DNA from: Calothrix sp. MO_192.B10
GTDB lineage: Bacteria; Cyanobacteriota; Cyanobacteriia; Cyanobacteriales; Nostocaceae
NCBI GenBank assembly: GCA_030065055.1
Contig: JASJDS010000098.1
Location: 29,857-93,856, forward strand
Reading direction: 5' to 3'
Length of the DNA stretch: 64,000 nucleotides
The position numbers were made by a program, and so were the translations under genes. The notes beneath the pieces are model-generated. The model did no database searches. It worked only from the letters and a program-made list of their open reading frames with translations, and had not been told where the DNA came from. This document shows positions 19,434 through 28,398 of this stretch, one piece after another. The first letter of the stretch is position 1, and each line of letters starts with the position of its first letter.

Positions 19434-19987
19434 GCGATAAATCCTTCGTTGGGGAAAACAATGGGAGCATCCCAAATATTAAATATTGTAGTGCGGGCAT
19501 CTTGCCCGCTTCCTGGACATTAGGGAGCTTTCCGGCTCCCACTACATATTTTTTTAACAGGGATGCTTCCTGTTTTCCTCCCTATGTTCTACCGCGACAA
19601 AATATTAAATTAATTTTGTACATTTAGTTGCGTACATAGTTCTATAGGAATCCGGTTTGATTGTTGAATAAAATTAGGTACTTGTAGGGTGTGTTATGGC
19701 TTTAGCTTTTAGCGAAGCCATGCCCGTTGTTCGCACAGCTTTGCCGCAGGCTAGCCACCCTGTTAGGGTTAGGGCTATACGCACGCCCGCCATATTACCG
19801 GATGGTGCCGTACTCTCGTCGATAACACACCCTACGTGTTTTAAGCGTTACAAACTTAAATATTTGGGATGCTCCCCAAATGCAAGCATCTTACTCCAAA
19901 AAACTCACTGTTGCCTGTTCCCCCTTCCCTATTCCCTCTCTCAAAGGGAGATAAAATTCTTGATGTTGAAAAGGTATAGAGAAATTC
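19434..19987. repeat. Repeat-filled gap with TAGGAATCCGG element
   Basis: Contains a hairpin-rich GTAGTGCGGGCATCTTGCCC repeat (about 19490-19545). A long copy of the TAGGAATCCGG dispersed element (19645-19846) has a middle about 60 bp longer than, and different from, the copy at 7541. No gene is supported; the open frame at 19696 lies within the repeat. Confidence 0.65.
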
Positions 19988-21175
19988 ATGAATAATCCAT
20001 CTCAACATATCTGCCCTGTATGCGGCTCTTCTCATTTTGAAATATTTTTTGAAATGTTAGAGATGCCCATCTTTTGTAATGTTCTCTGGCCAGAAAAAAA
20101 AGATGCCCAAAATTGTGATAAGGGAGATATTAAGCTAGCTTTCTGTTCTAGCTGTGGTTTCATTGGCAATGTAGCGTTTGACCCATCTTTATTAGACTAT
20201 ACCCAAGCTTATGAAAACTCCTTAGATTTTTCTCCCAGATTTCAAAATTATTCTCAATCTTTAGCGGAAAGATTAATAGAAACTCATAACTTACAAAATC
20301 AAGACATTATTGAAATTGGTTGCGGCAAGGGAGAATTTTTAGTTTCATTGTGCGAACTGGGTAATAACCGGGGAGTAGGATTTGACCCCACCTATGTACC
20401 CTTACCAGAACATGAAAAGGTTAAAGATAAAACCACATTTATTCAAGATTACTATTCCGATAAATATGCAGATTATGCCAGTGATTTTATTTGCTGTCGG
20501 CATACATTAGAGCATATTCCTCAACCAAATACTTTGTTAGCAAATCTCCGCAAAGCCATTGGTAATCGTCACAATACAGCGATCTTTTTTGAAGTTCCCA
20601 ATGCTTTAGATACATTCCAAAACATGGCTATTTGGGATATTATCTACGAACATTGTTGCTATTTTGCTCCGGTATGCTTATCCCACGCTTTTGCATCCAA
20701 TGGATTCCAGGTACAAAAAACCTCTGAGGAATTTCGCAATCAGTTTCTCTGCCTAGAGGCTGTACCAGGAGAGAGCAATAGGGAAATGGACGAACAACAA
20801 ATTAGTGATTTGCAACAACTTACCCAAGATATTCAAACCTTTGGTAGTAGATTTGCCAACAAGGTAGAAGCTTGGCAAACTAAGCTGGAGTATATCACTA
20901 GTCAAGACCAACGCACAGTAGTGTGGGGTGCAGGTTCTAAAGGGGTAACTTTCCTCAATTTGTTAAAGAATAGGAATCAGATTGAATTTATAGTAGACCT
21001 TAATCCCCGCAAACAAGGAATGTATGTGGCTGGAACGGGTCAAAGAATTGTTGCGCCGGATTTCTTACGGGATTATCAACCAGAATTAATATTAATTATG
21101 AATCCTGTTTACGAGGAAGAAATCCGTCAAATGACGGCAGATATGGGCTTAAGTGCGGAATTTCTCTGTGTCTAG
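19988..21175 (+). CDS. Sugar C-methyltransferase-like SAM enzyme (third of three)
   Basis: 395 residues, paralogous to the gene at 18210 throughout. The parts are CPVCG and CSSCG in the zinc-type domain, IIEIGCGKGEFLVSLCELG as SAM motif I, CRHTLEHIPQ, EHCCYFAPVCL and the C-terminal VVWGAGSKGVTFL. It is separated from its twin by a 550-bp repeat-filled gap, so it may have its own promoter. Its stop codon TAG is shared as part of CTAG with the stop of the convergent Rieske gene, a four-base tail-to-tail overlap. Confidence 0.82.
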   Translation: MNNPSQHICPVCGSSHFEIFFEMLEMPIFCNVLWPEKKDAQNCDKGDIKLAFCSSCGFIGNVAFDPSLLDYTQAYENSLDFSPRFQNYSQSLAERLIETHNLQNQDIIEIGCGKGEFLVSLCELGNNRGVGFDPTYVPLPEHEKVKDKTTFIQDYYSDKYADYASDFICCRHTLEHIPQPNTLLANLRKAIGNRHNTAIFFEVPNALDTFQNMAIWDIIYEHCCYFAPVCLSHAFASNGFQVQKTSEEFRNQFLCLEAVPGESNREMDEQQISDLQQLTQDIQTFGSRFANKVEAWQTKLEYITSQDQRTVVWGAGSKGVTFLNLLKNRNQIEFIVDLNPRKQGMYVAGTGQRIVAPDFLRDYQPELILIMNPVYEEEIRQMTADMGLSAEFLCV

Positions 21176-21621
21176 ACTTTTTTAACTAGCACTGCGTCAC
21201 CTTCCACTTTAGCAGTGTAGGTGGGTATGGGTTGTTTGGCAGGAGCTTTGAGCACCTGTCCATCAATCCCAAATTCAGAGCCATGACAGCGACAGAGAAA
21301 TTTTTTGCTGTCAGTTTCCCATCCCACTATACAACCTGCATGGGTACATTTAGGATTGACAGCAATCAGATTATTATCTTTAGATGTACCTACAATCAAT
21401 ACTGGACCAATGGGTGAATTTTTAGCTAGTAATTGACCCTTACTATCCAAATCTGCAACTGAGCCAACCTTTTGCCAATCTTCATTATTTGTAGGTGTTG
21501 TTGGATTTGTAGATGTTGCTGGGGGATTATTATTATCTGGAGAACAGGCTGCGATCGCAACTGGTAAACTAGTAGATACACACCCTACACCAACCCAAGT
21601 TAAGAAGTCACGACGATTCAT
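21172..21621 (-). CDS. Tat-exported Rieske [2Fe-2S] protein
   Basis: About 149 residues. The N-terminus MNRRDFLTWVGVGC carries a twin-arginine motif, followed by a hydrophobic stretch and LPVAIAACS, which could be a lipobox. A Pro/Thr/Asn linker follows. The Rieske fold has its cluster ligands in CTHAGC (about 92-97) and CRCHGSEFG (about 109-117). It is too short for PetC and lacks its N-terminal membrane helix pattern. It looks like the minor soluble or anchored Rieske proteins of cyanobacteria with an unknown electron partner. An upstream in-frame ATG at 21630 is possible. Confidence 0.87.
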   Translation of the reverse strand: MNRRDFLTWVGVGCVSTSLPVAIAACSPDNNNPPATSTNPTTPTNNEDWQKVGSVADLDSKGQLLAKNSPIGPVLIVGTSKDNNLIAVNPKCTHAGCIVGWETDSKKFLCRCHGSEFGIDGQVLKAPAKQPIPTYTAKVEGDAVLVKKV

Positions 21622-21739
21622 AAGTACCACAAGATATTTTTTACTTTTTCACAATATCAGTAATTTGTGCTACTTCAGTTATCGGTTTCATCGTTGATTT
21701 TGGAAGCATCCCAATTTTTGAAAAACATAGAGGCGAGAA

Positions 21740-21772
21740 AATTACTTCGCGATGAATACTCGCGAAGTAATT
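21740..21772. other. Perfect 12-bp inverted repeat
   Basis: AATTACTTCGCG and CGCGAAGTAATT are separated by 9 bases. It lies between the Rieske gene and an IS fragment. It lacks a T-tract on the plus side, so terminator function is uncertain. The rest of 21622-22345 is AT-rich with TAGTAATA repeats. Confidence 0.5.
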
Positions 21773-22345
21773 TGGCATTTTAATCTTGGGATTCCTCATC
21801 TTCAAGCTCAGAGCCAGTAATATAGTAATATAGTAATATAGCGGTTTTCAGTTGAGTAAAGTACACAAATTTTACCTCACCCCCAAGACCACACTACCTC
21901 ACCACCGCAACTGCCTCGGCTATACAAGCAAAGCCTGCCTACGCAGGCTAAAAAACTTAATTTTTCGTGTTATTGATAAAAATATATGTTTATTAATGAT
22001 ATCAAAAACCAGTATTAATACTTTTGTGCAAGATGTCAGTTAAGAGATTTTGGTGTTAAACATAATACTTTTCAAACATCCTCTTAACCCCATTTTTACG
22101 TTGATTTCCAAAAGTTTGGGGTTTATTGATATTTTGGATTACATGTTATTTTTATTAGTAAAAAAGTTTATACTTTCGTGAAATATTAATTCATACCACT
22201 TTTATATATTGAGTACAGTTGTGTATGATACCCCTGATGATAAAAGGCACACTAAGTTATCCAACTTTTTAGATATATAAGGAGATTAAGTTAGTGTTTT
22301 TTTACCGCAGTTACAGTTATGGTTCTGTCGCAAAAAATGATGCAT

Positions 22346-22528
22346 TGGACAGTAGACAGAAAAGGAAACACATGAGACTTTATGCTGAATGCGAAGCGAG
22401 ATAGAAAATCAGCATAAAGATTCTTGAAAAAAGTTTTGAAAGCCGGAGATAACAAGCAGCCTAGAGTAATAAATGTAGACAAGAATGCTGCTTATCCTCC
22501 AGAATTGGAACAACTCAAAGAAGAATAA
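22346..22528 (+). pseudogene. Degenerate IS6-family transposase fragment
   Basis: One continuous frame reads WTVDRKGNT, stop, DFMLNAKRDRKSA, stop, RFLKKVLKAGDNKQPRV, then INVDKNAAYPPELEQLKEE and a final stop. This matches the central DDE region of IS6/IS240-type transposases (VD..GNTLDF, AAKRFF, DKNPAYP). Two in-frame stops and missing ends show it is dead. The final stop is only 36 bases before the start of the WD40 gene. Confidence 0.8.
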
Positions 22529-22564
22529 ATATTAAACACAGAGAGTAAATTGAGGTCTACAAAT

Positions 22565-25500
22565 ATGCAAAAATCCTTGAATTACCAAAAGCGTAATCGT
22601 GGAGTTAGTCTTACTCATGAAGGTTTGCAAAAGTTGCAAGCAGCACGTCGGCAGTCTGAATTTGATAACAATTTTGGAAAGAGATATAGTCTTGAAGATA
22701 TTAGTCAGATGACTAGCTTAGATATTCTGACTATTAGAAAGGTATTAAATTGTAGTAAAGGAGTTGATAAACGAACACTTGAATATCTCTTTGCTGCTTT
22801 TAAAATCCATCTAGAAGAAAGCGATTATTCAAATTCAAATTCAACTGTACGGCAAGATTGGGGAGAAGCAGTTTCTGTTTCAGATTTTTACGGGCGTAAT
22901 GAAGATATCTCTATACTAGAGGAGTGGTTGCTTAAAGACAATTGTAAACTAGTAGCTATTCTGGGAATGGGTGGCATTGGCAAGACTTCTTTATCTATTA
23001 AGCTAATGCAAAAAATAAGTAATAAATTTGATTGTATCATTTGGCGATCGCTTAAATATTCTCCATCAATTCATACAGTATTAGATGATATTATACAATT
23101 CTTGGTAGATGATCATAAATATGAAATAAACCTGGAAATAACTGTTAATGAAAAAATATCTTTGTTACTTAATTGTTTAAAAAAGCAAAGGTGTTTATTA
23201 ATCCTCGATAATGTAGAAACATTGTTACGTGTTGGCTGCCCTTGTGGTCAATATATTGATGGATATAATGAGTATAGTGAACTTTTTTCTCGGATAGGTG
23301 AATCAGAACATCAAAGCTGTTTAGTGATTACAGCGCGTGAAAAACTCAAAGAAATAGCTTTGATGGAAGGAGAGAATTTTCCGGTTCGAGTATTTCAAAT
23401 CAAGGGTTTAGGAAAATTAGAAAGTAAAAAAATTCTTAAGAGTAAAAGTCTGAAGGGATCAGAAGATAAATTTGATATATTGGCTGAATGGTATAATGGT
23501 AATCCTTTAGCATTAAAAATTGTAGGTTCTACAATTCAAGATCTATTCAATGGCTATATTGACGAATTTTTACAACATGAAATGACGGTATTTGGGGATA
23601 TTCGTGATTTATTAGATCAGCATTTTGAACGTTTATCAGATATTGAAAAAGATATCATGTACTGGCTGGCAATTAATCAAGAACCAGTTTCAATATCTGA
23701 ATTATCTCACGATTTAATTTCTCCAATTCCTAAAATCACTCTAATAGAAACATTAGAATCACTAAGAAGGCGTTTCTTGATTGAACATTCTGATAGTTAT
23801 TTTACATTGCAATCCGTATTAATGGATTATGTAATTTGTCGATTTACTCAAGTAATTTCTGAGGAGATAATCAACCAAGAGTTTTCCTTATTTAATAATT
23901 ACGCATTAATCAAAGCTACAGCGAAAGATTATGTCAGAGAACATCAAAATCATCTAATTCTTCAACCGATAATCAATAAATTAAAACTCGTATTTAGAGG
24001 AAAAAATAATTTAGAAAAACACTTATTCAAAATCCTCAAAAATCTCCGCAATACTTATCATTTGAATGTTGGCTATACAGCAGGTAATGTTTTAAACATA
24101 CTTTGCTATCTAGGAGCAGACTTAAGGGAATATGATTTTTCTTCTTTAACGATTTTGCAAGCCGATTTACGCAATATCAATTTGAAAAAGGCTAATTTTC
24201 ATGGAGCAAATCTCCAAAATTCATCTTTTTCTGAAACTTTCAGTGGCATCATGTCCCTTGCATTTGATCCCAAGGGAAATTTCATGGCTGGGGGAGACAG
24301 CACTGGAAACATTCACTTGTGGAAAATTTCTGATCAAAAAAGAATTTTTATCCTGCGAGGTCATACCAGTTGGGTTGTTTCCCTTGCTTTTTCTCATGAT
24401 GGCAAGATGCTTGTGAGTGGGAGTAGTGACTGTACAGTCAAGCTATGGAATATGACTGACAATTATTGCCTCAAAACCTGGAATGATCACACAGGGGAGG
24501 TTTGGTCAGTGGCTTTTAGTCCTGATGGTGAGTTCATAGCAAGTGGGAGTGATGACAATACCATAAGACTGAGGAGAGTAAGTACAGGTAAGTGCTTAAA
24601 AATTTTTACAGGACATAGGAGTTGGGTAACTTCTCTTGCTTTCACTGGCGATGGAAAAATGCTGTTTAGTAGTAGCGACGATCACACCATCAAATTATGG
24701 AACATATACACAGGTAAATGTTTGAGAATATATCAAGGACATTGCGATGGAATTCGGTCAATTTCCCTGAGTCCGGATGGTCAAATATTAGCCAGTGGCA
24801 GTGAAGATTGCACGATCAAGTTATGGAATGTTAGTACAGGAGAATGTCTAGAAACTCTTGATGGACATACAAATCGCATATTTTCCGTCAGTTTTAGCCC
24901 ACGGGGAGATTTGCTAGCAAGCGGCAGTCATGACTATACCGTGAGATTGTGGGAAATTAAAACTGCACAATGTGTGAAAGTATTTCAGGAACATTCTAAT
25001 TGGGTGTTTGCTGTTGCCTTCAATCCCAAAGGTGATTTGTTAGCTAGTGGTAGTCAAGATCAAACACTAAAACTCACAGATGTCAAAACAAGACTATGCT
25101 GCAAAACATTTCATGGATATTCTAATCAGGTGCTTGCCCTTGCTTTTAGCCCTGATAGTCAAATATTAGCCAGTGGAGGGCATGATCGCACTATCAAACT
25201 TTGGCAGATAAATTCCAGTGAGCCTGTAACAAGTCTAGTTGGACATGGTAATTTGGTTTACTCAGTTGCGATCGCGCCGAAAGGTGACATCTTAGCAAGT
25301 GGCAGTGGAGATAAAACTATTAAACTTTGGGACATTAAAACAGGTCAAAATTTGAATACTCTCAAGGGACATCAAGGTACGATACGCTCAATTGCGTTCC
25401 AGCCAGACGGATGTACATTAGCAAGTGGTAGCGAAGACAACACAATCAGGTTATGGAACTTATCGACTGGACAAGTTTTGAGAGTTTTGGCAGGACACGA

Positions 25501-26095
25501 GGCGGCAATTTGGTCAATCGCGTTTAGCCCAAACTCTCCCATAATTGCCAGTGGTGCTTGGGAAGAAACAATCAGATTGTGGAACTTTCAAACTGGTGAG
25601 TGTATTAAAACTTTAGGAGGACATAAAAGTTGGGTTTGGTCAGTCGCCTTCAGTGCCGATGGTAATATGCTAGCCAGTTCTAGCCCTGATGGCACAATCA
25701 GGTTGTGGAGTGTTAGGAGTGGTACATGTATTAAAGTTCTGAGTTTACCAACAGGGTGGGCACTTTCACTGGCGTTTAGTCCCGATGGACAGACACTGGT
25801 AAGTAGTAATCACGACATGACGCTGAAACTGTGGTCCCTGAAGACTTACGAATGTACAAAAACATTTGCCGGACATACAAGGAATTGGATTTGGTCGGTA
25901 GTTTTTGATCCAACTGGTGAACTTTTAGCTAGTGGTTGCGAAGACGAAACGATAAGGATTTGGGATGTCAGGAGTGGAAAAAATTTAAGAATTCTCAAAA
26001 CAGAGGATATTTATAGTGGTACGAAGTTCACAGATGTAAGTGGGATTACCGAAGCAACAAGGTCTTCACTACAAGCTTTAGGGGCAATTATTTGA
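22565..26095 (+). CDS. STAND NTPase: HTH-like N-terminus, NB-ARC, pentapeptide-type segment, 14 WD40 repeats
   Basis: About 1176 residues. Residues 1-80 form a helical HTH-like domain common to cyanobacterial regulators (YSLEDISQMTSLDILTIRKV, GVDKRTLEYLF). An NB-ARC ATPase follows, with Walker A GMGGIGKTSL near 140, Walker B CLLILDNVE and the GNPLALKIVG motif. A winged-helix region leads to a short pentapeptide-like stretch (ADLRNINLKKANFHGANL). I count fourteen WD40 repeats, ending in IKLW/IRLW, enough for two seven-blade propellers. Such proteins are signal-sensing switches; some bacterial STAND proteins serve phage defence, but no effector domain is evident here beyond the HTH-like region. 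I chose the ATG behind GAGG rather than TTG 22550. Confidence 0.9.
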   Translation: MQKSLNYQKRNRGVSLTHEGLQKLQAARRQSEFDNNFGKRYSLEDISQMTSLDILTIRKVLNCSKGVDKRTLEYLFAAFKIHLEESDYSNSNSTVRQDWGEAVSVSDFYGRNEDISILEEWLLKDNCKLVAILGMGGIGKTSLSIKLMQKISNKFDCIIWRSLKYSPSIHTVLDDIIQFLVDDHKYEINLEITVNEKISLLLNCLKKQRCLLILDNVETLLRVGCPCGQYIDGYNEYSELFSRIGESEHQSCLVITAREKLKEIALMEGENFPVRVFQIKGLGKLESKKILKSKSLKGSEDKFDILAEWYNGNPLALKIVGSTIQDLFNGYIDEFLQHEMTVFGDIRDLLDQHFERLSDIEKDIMYWLAINQEPVSISELSHDLISPIPKITLIETLESLRRRFLIEHSDSYFTLQSVLMDYVICRFTQVISEEIINQEFSLFNNYALIKATAKDYVREHQNHLILQPIINKLKLVFRGKNNLEKHLFKILKNLRNTYHLNVGYTAGNVLNILCYLGADLREYDFSSLTILQADLRNINLKKANFHGANLQNSSFSETFSGIMSLAFDPKGNFMAGGDSTGNIHLWKISDQKRIFILRGHTSWVVSLAFSHDGKMLVSGSSDCTVKLWNMTDNYCLKTWNDHTGEVWSVAFSPDGEFIASGSDDNTIRLRRVSTGKCLKIFTGHRSWVTSLAFTGDGKMLFSSSDDHTIKLWNIYTGKCLRIYQGHCDGIRSISLSPDGQILASGSEDCTIKLWNVSTGECLETLDGHTNRIFSVSFSPRGDLLASGSHDYTVRLWEIKTAQCVKVFQEHSNWVFAVAFNPKGDLLASGSQDQTLKLTDVKTRLCCKTFHGYSNQVLALAFSPDSQILASGGHDRTIKLWQINSSEPVTSLVGHGNLVYSVAIAPKGDILASGSGDKTIKLWDIKTGQNLNTLKGHQGTIRSIAFQPDGCTLASGSEDNTIRLWNLSTGQVLRVLAGHEAAIWSIAFSPNSPIIASGAWEETIRLWNFQTGECIKTLGGHKSWVWSVAFSADGNMLASSSPDGTIRLWSVRSGTCIKVLSLPTGWALSLAFSPDGQTLVSSNHDMTLKLWSLKTYECTKTFAGHTRNWIWSVVFDPTGELLASGCEDETIRIWDVRSGKNLRILKTEDIYSGTKFTDVSGITEATRSSLQALGAII

Positions 26096-26145
26096 GAATG
26101 GGATGATTCTATCCATGCAACAAATAATTGCCTCGATCTATTTAT

Positions 26146-26955
26146 TTAGATGCGGTTGCCCTCATCTACTATCCGCGCCCCCAGTAAAGAGATAGCTACT
26201 AGCACTGCCATCCCACTTGCTGTAATGACGATCGCAGTTTTTTGCTGCCCTGTGATATTGCCCATCACAATCCCAATGAGCGCCCAAATAATTGCCAAAC
26301 CACAATACCAATTGCCTTTACTCAAGAAAGTGACAACAGTACCGATAATCCCTGCCACAATCACCGTCATAATGGAGAAGTTCAACTCCGATAGTCCGAA
26401 ATAATCGAATCCAGAGACTTTGAGTGCTTGGGATATCACCGCAAAAGTGGCAATTGATTCCCATCCTGTGAACACACTCACAGGGAAAACAACAAACCAC
26501 TTTTGGGCGGTTGTAAATGAACCATGTCGGCGTACTACTTCGACAAAAGCGTTGCCAATCATTAACCAGACAAAGATAATTAGCACAACAGAATGCCAAT
26601 TTACTCCCTGAAGTTGGTAATCAATCTCCCACAGGGTACTGCCTAAGAAAGCAGCTGCAGTAAAGAAGCCGATGCGGCGTAGAAATGGGTCGGAACGCTG
26701 ACTAGGTAGGGATTGATAGACGGAATAGCCAATGCAAGTCAAAAAAATCAACAACCAGATAAAGAAGGTGTAATTAGCAGGTGTAACAGGCGTTTCGACA
26801 ACATTAGAGCGTGTCCAGATCGGTTGACCGATGCCAGTGATATCTGCAAAGAAGGGTGAAATTGCCTGAGCGATCGCTAGTACGACGTTGAGGATTTGCC
26901 GTATTTGATCTCGAAATGTAGGCACAGATATGTCAGTTTCAAAATTGACGGTCAT
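26146..26955 (-). CDS. TspO/MBR-related tryptophan-rich membrane protein
   Basis: 269 residues with seven to eight predicted membrane helices. The segment TPANYTFFIWLLIFL then GYSVYQSLPSQRSDPFLRRIG resembles the long tryptophan-rich sensory protein subgroup distantly related to TspO. TspO proteins bind porphyrins and heme intermediates in membranes. That makes the position next to a tetrapyrrole cluster suggestive, but family assignment by eye is moderate. The gene ends 48 bases from the convergent WD40 stop codon and may be the last member of the leftward arm, 161 bases after the preceding gene. Confidence 0.6.
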   Translation of the reverse strand: MTVNFETDISVPTFRDQIRQILNVVLAIAQAISPFFADITGIGQPIWTRSNVVETPVTPANYTFFIWLLIFLTCIGYSVYQSLPSQRSDPFLRRIGFFTAAAFLGSTLWEIDYQLQGVNWHSVVLIIFVWLMIGNAFVEVVRRHGSFTTAQKWFVVFPVSVFTGWESIATFAVISQALKVSGFDYFGLSELNFSIMTVIVAGIIGTVVTFLSKGNWYCGLAIIWALIGIVMGNITGQQKTAIVITASGMAVLVAISLLGARIVDEGNRI

Positions 26956-27116
26956 ATTGTGTTTGAACTTTTTTACAAGTTTAGACGAGTGGACTACCTA
27001 CACTGACCGCAAGCCGTCAGTGTAGGCTTCCCAACTCATTGTAAATTTTAGTCCATAGATGTAAAGTATTTGCTACTGCTTGAGGATTAAATCAAGCGAT
27101 CGCCATCATTTACCTG

Positions 27117-27587
27117 CTATTTTGCCGTAAAAATAGTTGATTTTGTTGGTGATTCTAATTTTTGTTGCTTGATAAATTTCAGATACTGCTCAGACATGAT
27201 CGGAGTCATTAGCTCCAACAAAAACTTGTTTTCTAACCAAAACTCAATCACTTGAAATTGACCGCGATCGCCGACTGATATCCGCCAACCTTCACGCATG
27301 GCAATTTGCTCCACCTCATACTGACTGATAGGCACAGAAATAGTTACCTGTGTAGAAGCAAATTGAGAGTGATGATGATTATACTCATAAACAACTTTTT
27401 TTTGTTTGAGCCTCATTTCAATTCCAGAGGGTAGTAACTCGATTGCTGTTCCATAGTCATCTCCTTTGAGAACAATGTAGCTACCAGGACAAATTGCAAA
27501 TGGGACAACGCGCCCATGCCAAATTTCAGCGATCACTTTAGCAACATGGAGAGGAGCATCGACAGCAATAGAAATGTGATGAAGCAT
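27117..27587 (-). CDS. VOC-like protein of unknown function (copy 1)
   Basis: 156 residues. MLHHISIAVDAPLHVAKV opens with the His-containing first strand typical of glyoxalase/VOC folds. SYIVLKGDDYGTAIELLP holds a possible metal Glu, and VIEFWLENKFLLELMTP forms the second half. It is homologous along its length to the gene 41 bases upstream (27629-28150). VOC members bind metals or small ligands, as lyases, dioxygenases or resistance proteins. No reaction can be assigned. Its place in the tetrapyrrole cluster suggests product binding or tailoring, which is inference. Confidence 0.6.
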   Translation of the reverse strand: MLHHISIAVDAPLHVAKVIAEIWHGRVVPFAICPGSYIVLKGDDYGTAIELLPSGIEMRLKQKKVVYEYNHHHSQFASTQVTISVPISQYEVEQIAMREGWRISVGDRGQFQVIEFWLENKFLLELMTPIMSEQYLKFIKQQKLESPTKSTIFTAK

Positions 27588-27628
27588 AAGACATTGACCT
27601 AATATTAATAATTTAAAATTCCCAATTT

Positions 27629-28150
27629 TTAAAAGCCAAACTTGATGCTGGAAAAACTAGATGCGATCGCCTGAATTTTTCTCAATCCACCCATGATTAA
27701 TGCTAAAACCATAAACTCTTGGGGAGTCATAGATTTAACATATTGAGGAACTGTTGCAGGTAAGATTAGCTCTAATAAGAATTTGTTTTCTAACCAGAAC
27801 TCAATTAACTTGAAGCGACCCCGATTACCTACTGCCATATGCCAGCCTTCTCTCTGGGCAATTTTCTCAATCTCAGGTTGCGTCAATGGCACAGAAATCG
27901 CTAAATGTACCGGGGAGAACTCAGAGTAATTGGGATTATATTGGTACTCAAATTTATCTCGACTTTGTCCTACTATAACTTCATTTCCTGCCGGGGATAA
28001 AACTATTGCTGAACCATATTCATCGTTGACTAAAACAGTATAACTATAGGGATACTCACTACCTCGTAAAATACTGCCATGTAAAATCTCCGCTAAAACA
28101 TTAGCAACATGAAGAGGATGCTCAACAGGAATAGAAATGCGATGCAGCAT
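27629..28150 (-). CDS. VOC-like protein of unknown function (copy 2)
   Basis: 173 residues from the ATG at 28150; longer starts up to 28216 do not align with the paralogue. MLHRISIPVEHPLHVANVL and FWLENKFLLELILP match copy 1. The C-terminus extends about 20 residues further (MVLALIMGGLRKIQAIAS), a hydrophobic or amphipathic tail that copy 1 lacks. The pair is a tandem duplication downstream of the methyltransferase gene on the same strand. Function unknown. Confidence 0.6.
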   Translation of the reverse strand: MLHRISIPVEHPLHVANVLAEILHGSILRGSEYPYSYTVLVNDEYGSAIVLSPAGNEVIVGQSRDKFEYQYNPNYSEFSPVHLAISVPLTQPEIEKIAQREGWHMAVGNRGRFKLIEFWLENKFLLELILPATVPQYVKSMTPQEFMVLALIMGGLRKIQAIASSFSSIKFGF

Positions 28151-28398
28151 AAAAGATTTACCTTTTGTTGAAGAATGAAGAGGTGAAAATAGCAAAATGT
28201 TGTTATTTACTAACAATAATTAAACCTTGTCTAAATTGATAATTTTAGTTTTTTTCTGTTGCAATGATACAAAGCTCAAGTAACTAAAATTGTGGCATCA
28301 ACTGGAGGGAAAGATGTAGTTAGTGAAGGAGTTACAACAGTAGAGATAACCTTTCAACTATTCCTATGACTAAATCTGTGCATATCTAAATAGGATTC

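Noticed and set aside
19696..19995. 99-residue open frame
   Set aside because: It lies within a dispersed repeat and runs into the next gene's start.
21172..21621. PetC, the b6f Rieske subunit
   Set aside because: It has a Tat/lipobox-like leader and a short Rieske fold without the usual PetC layout or neighbouring petA.
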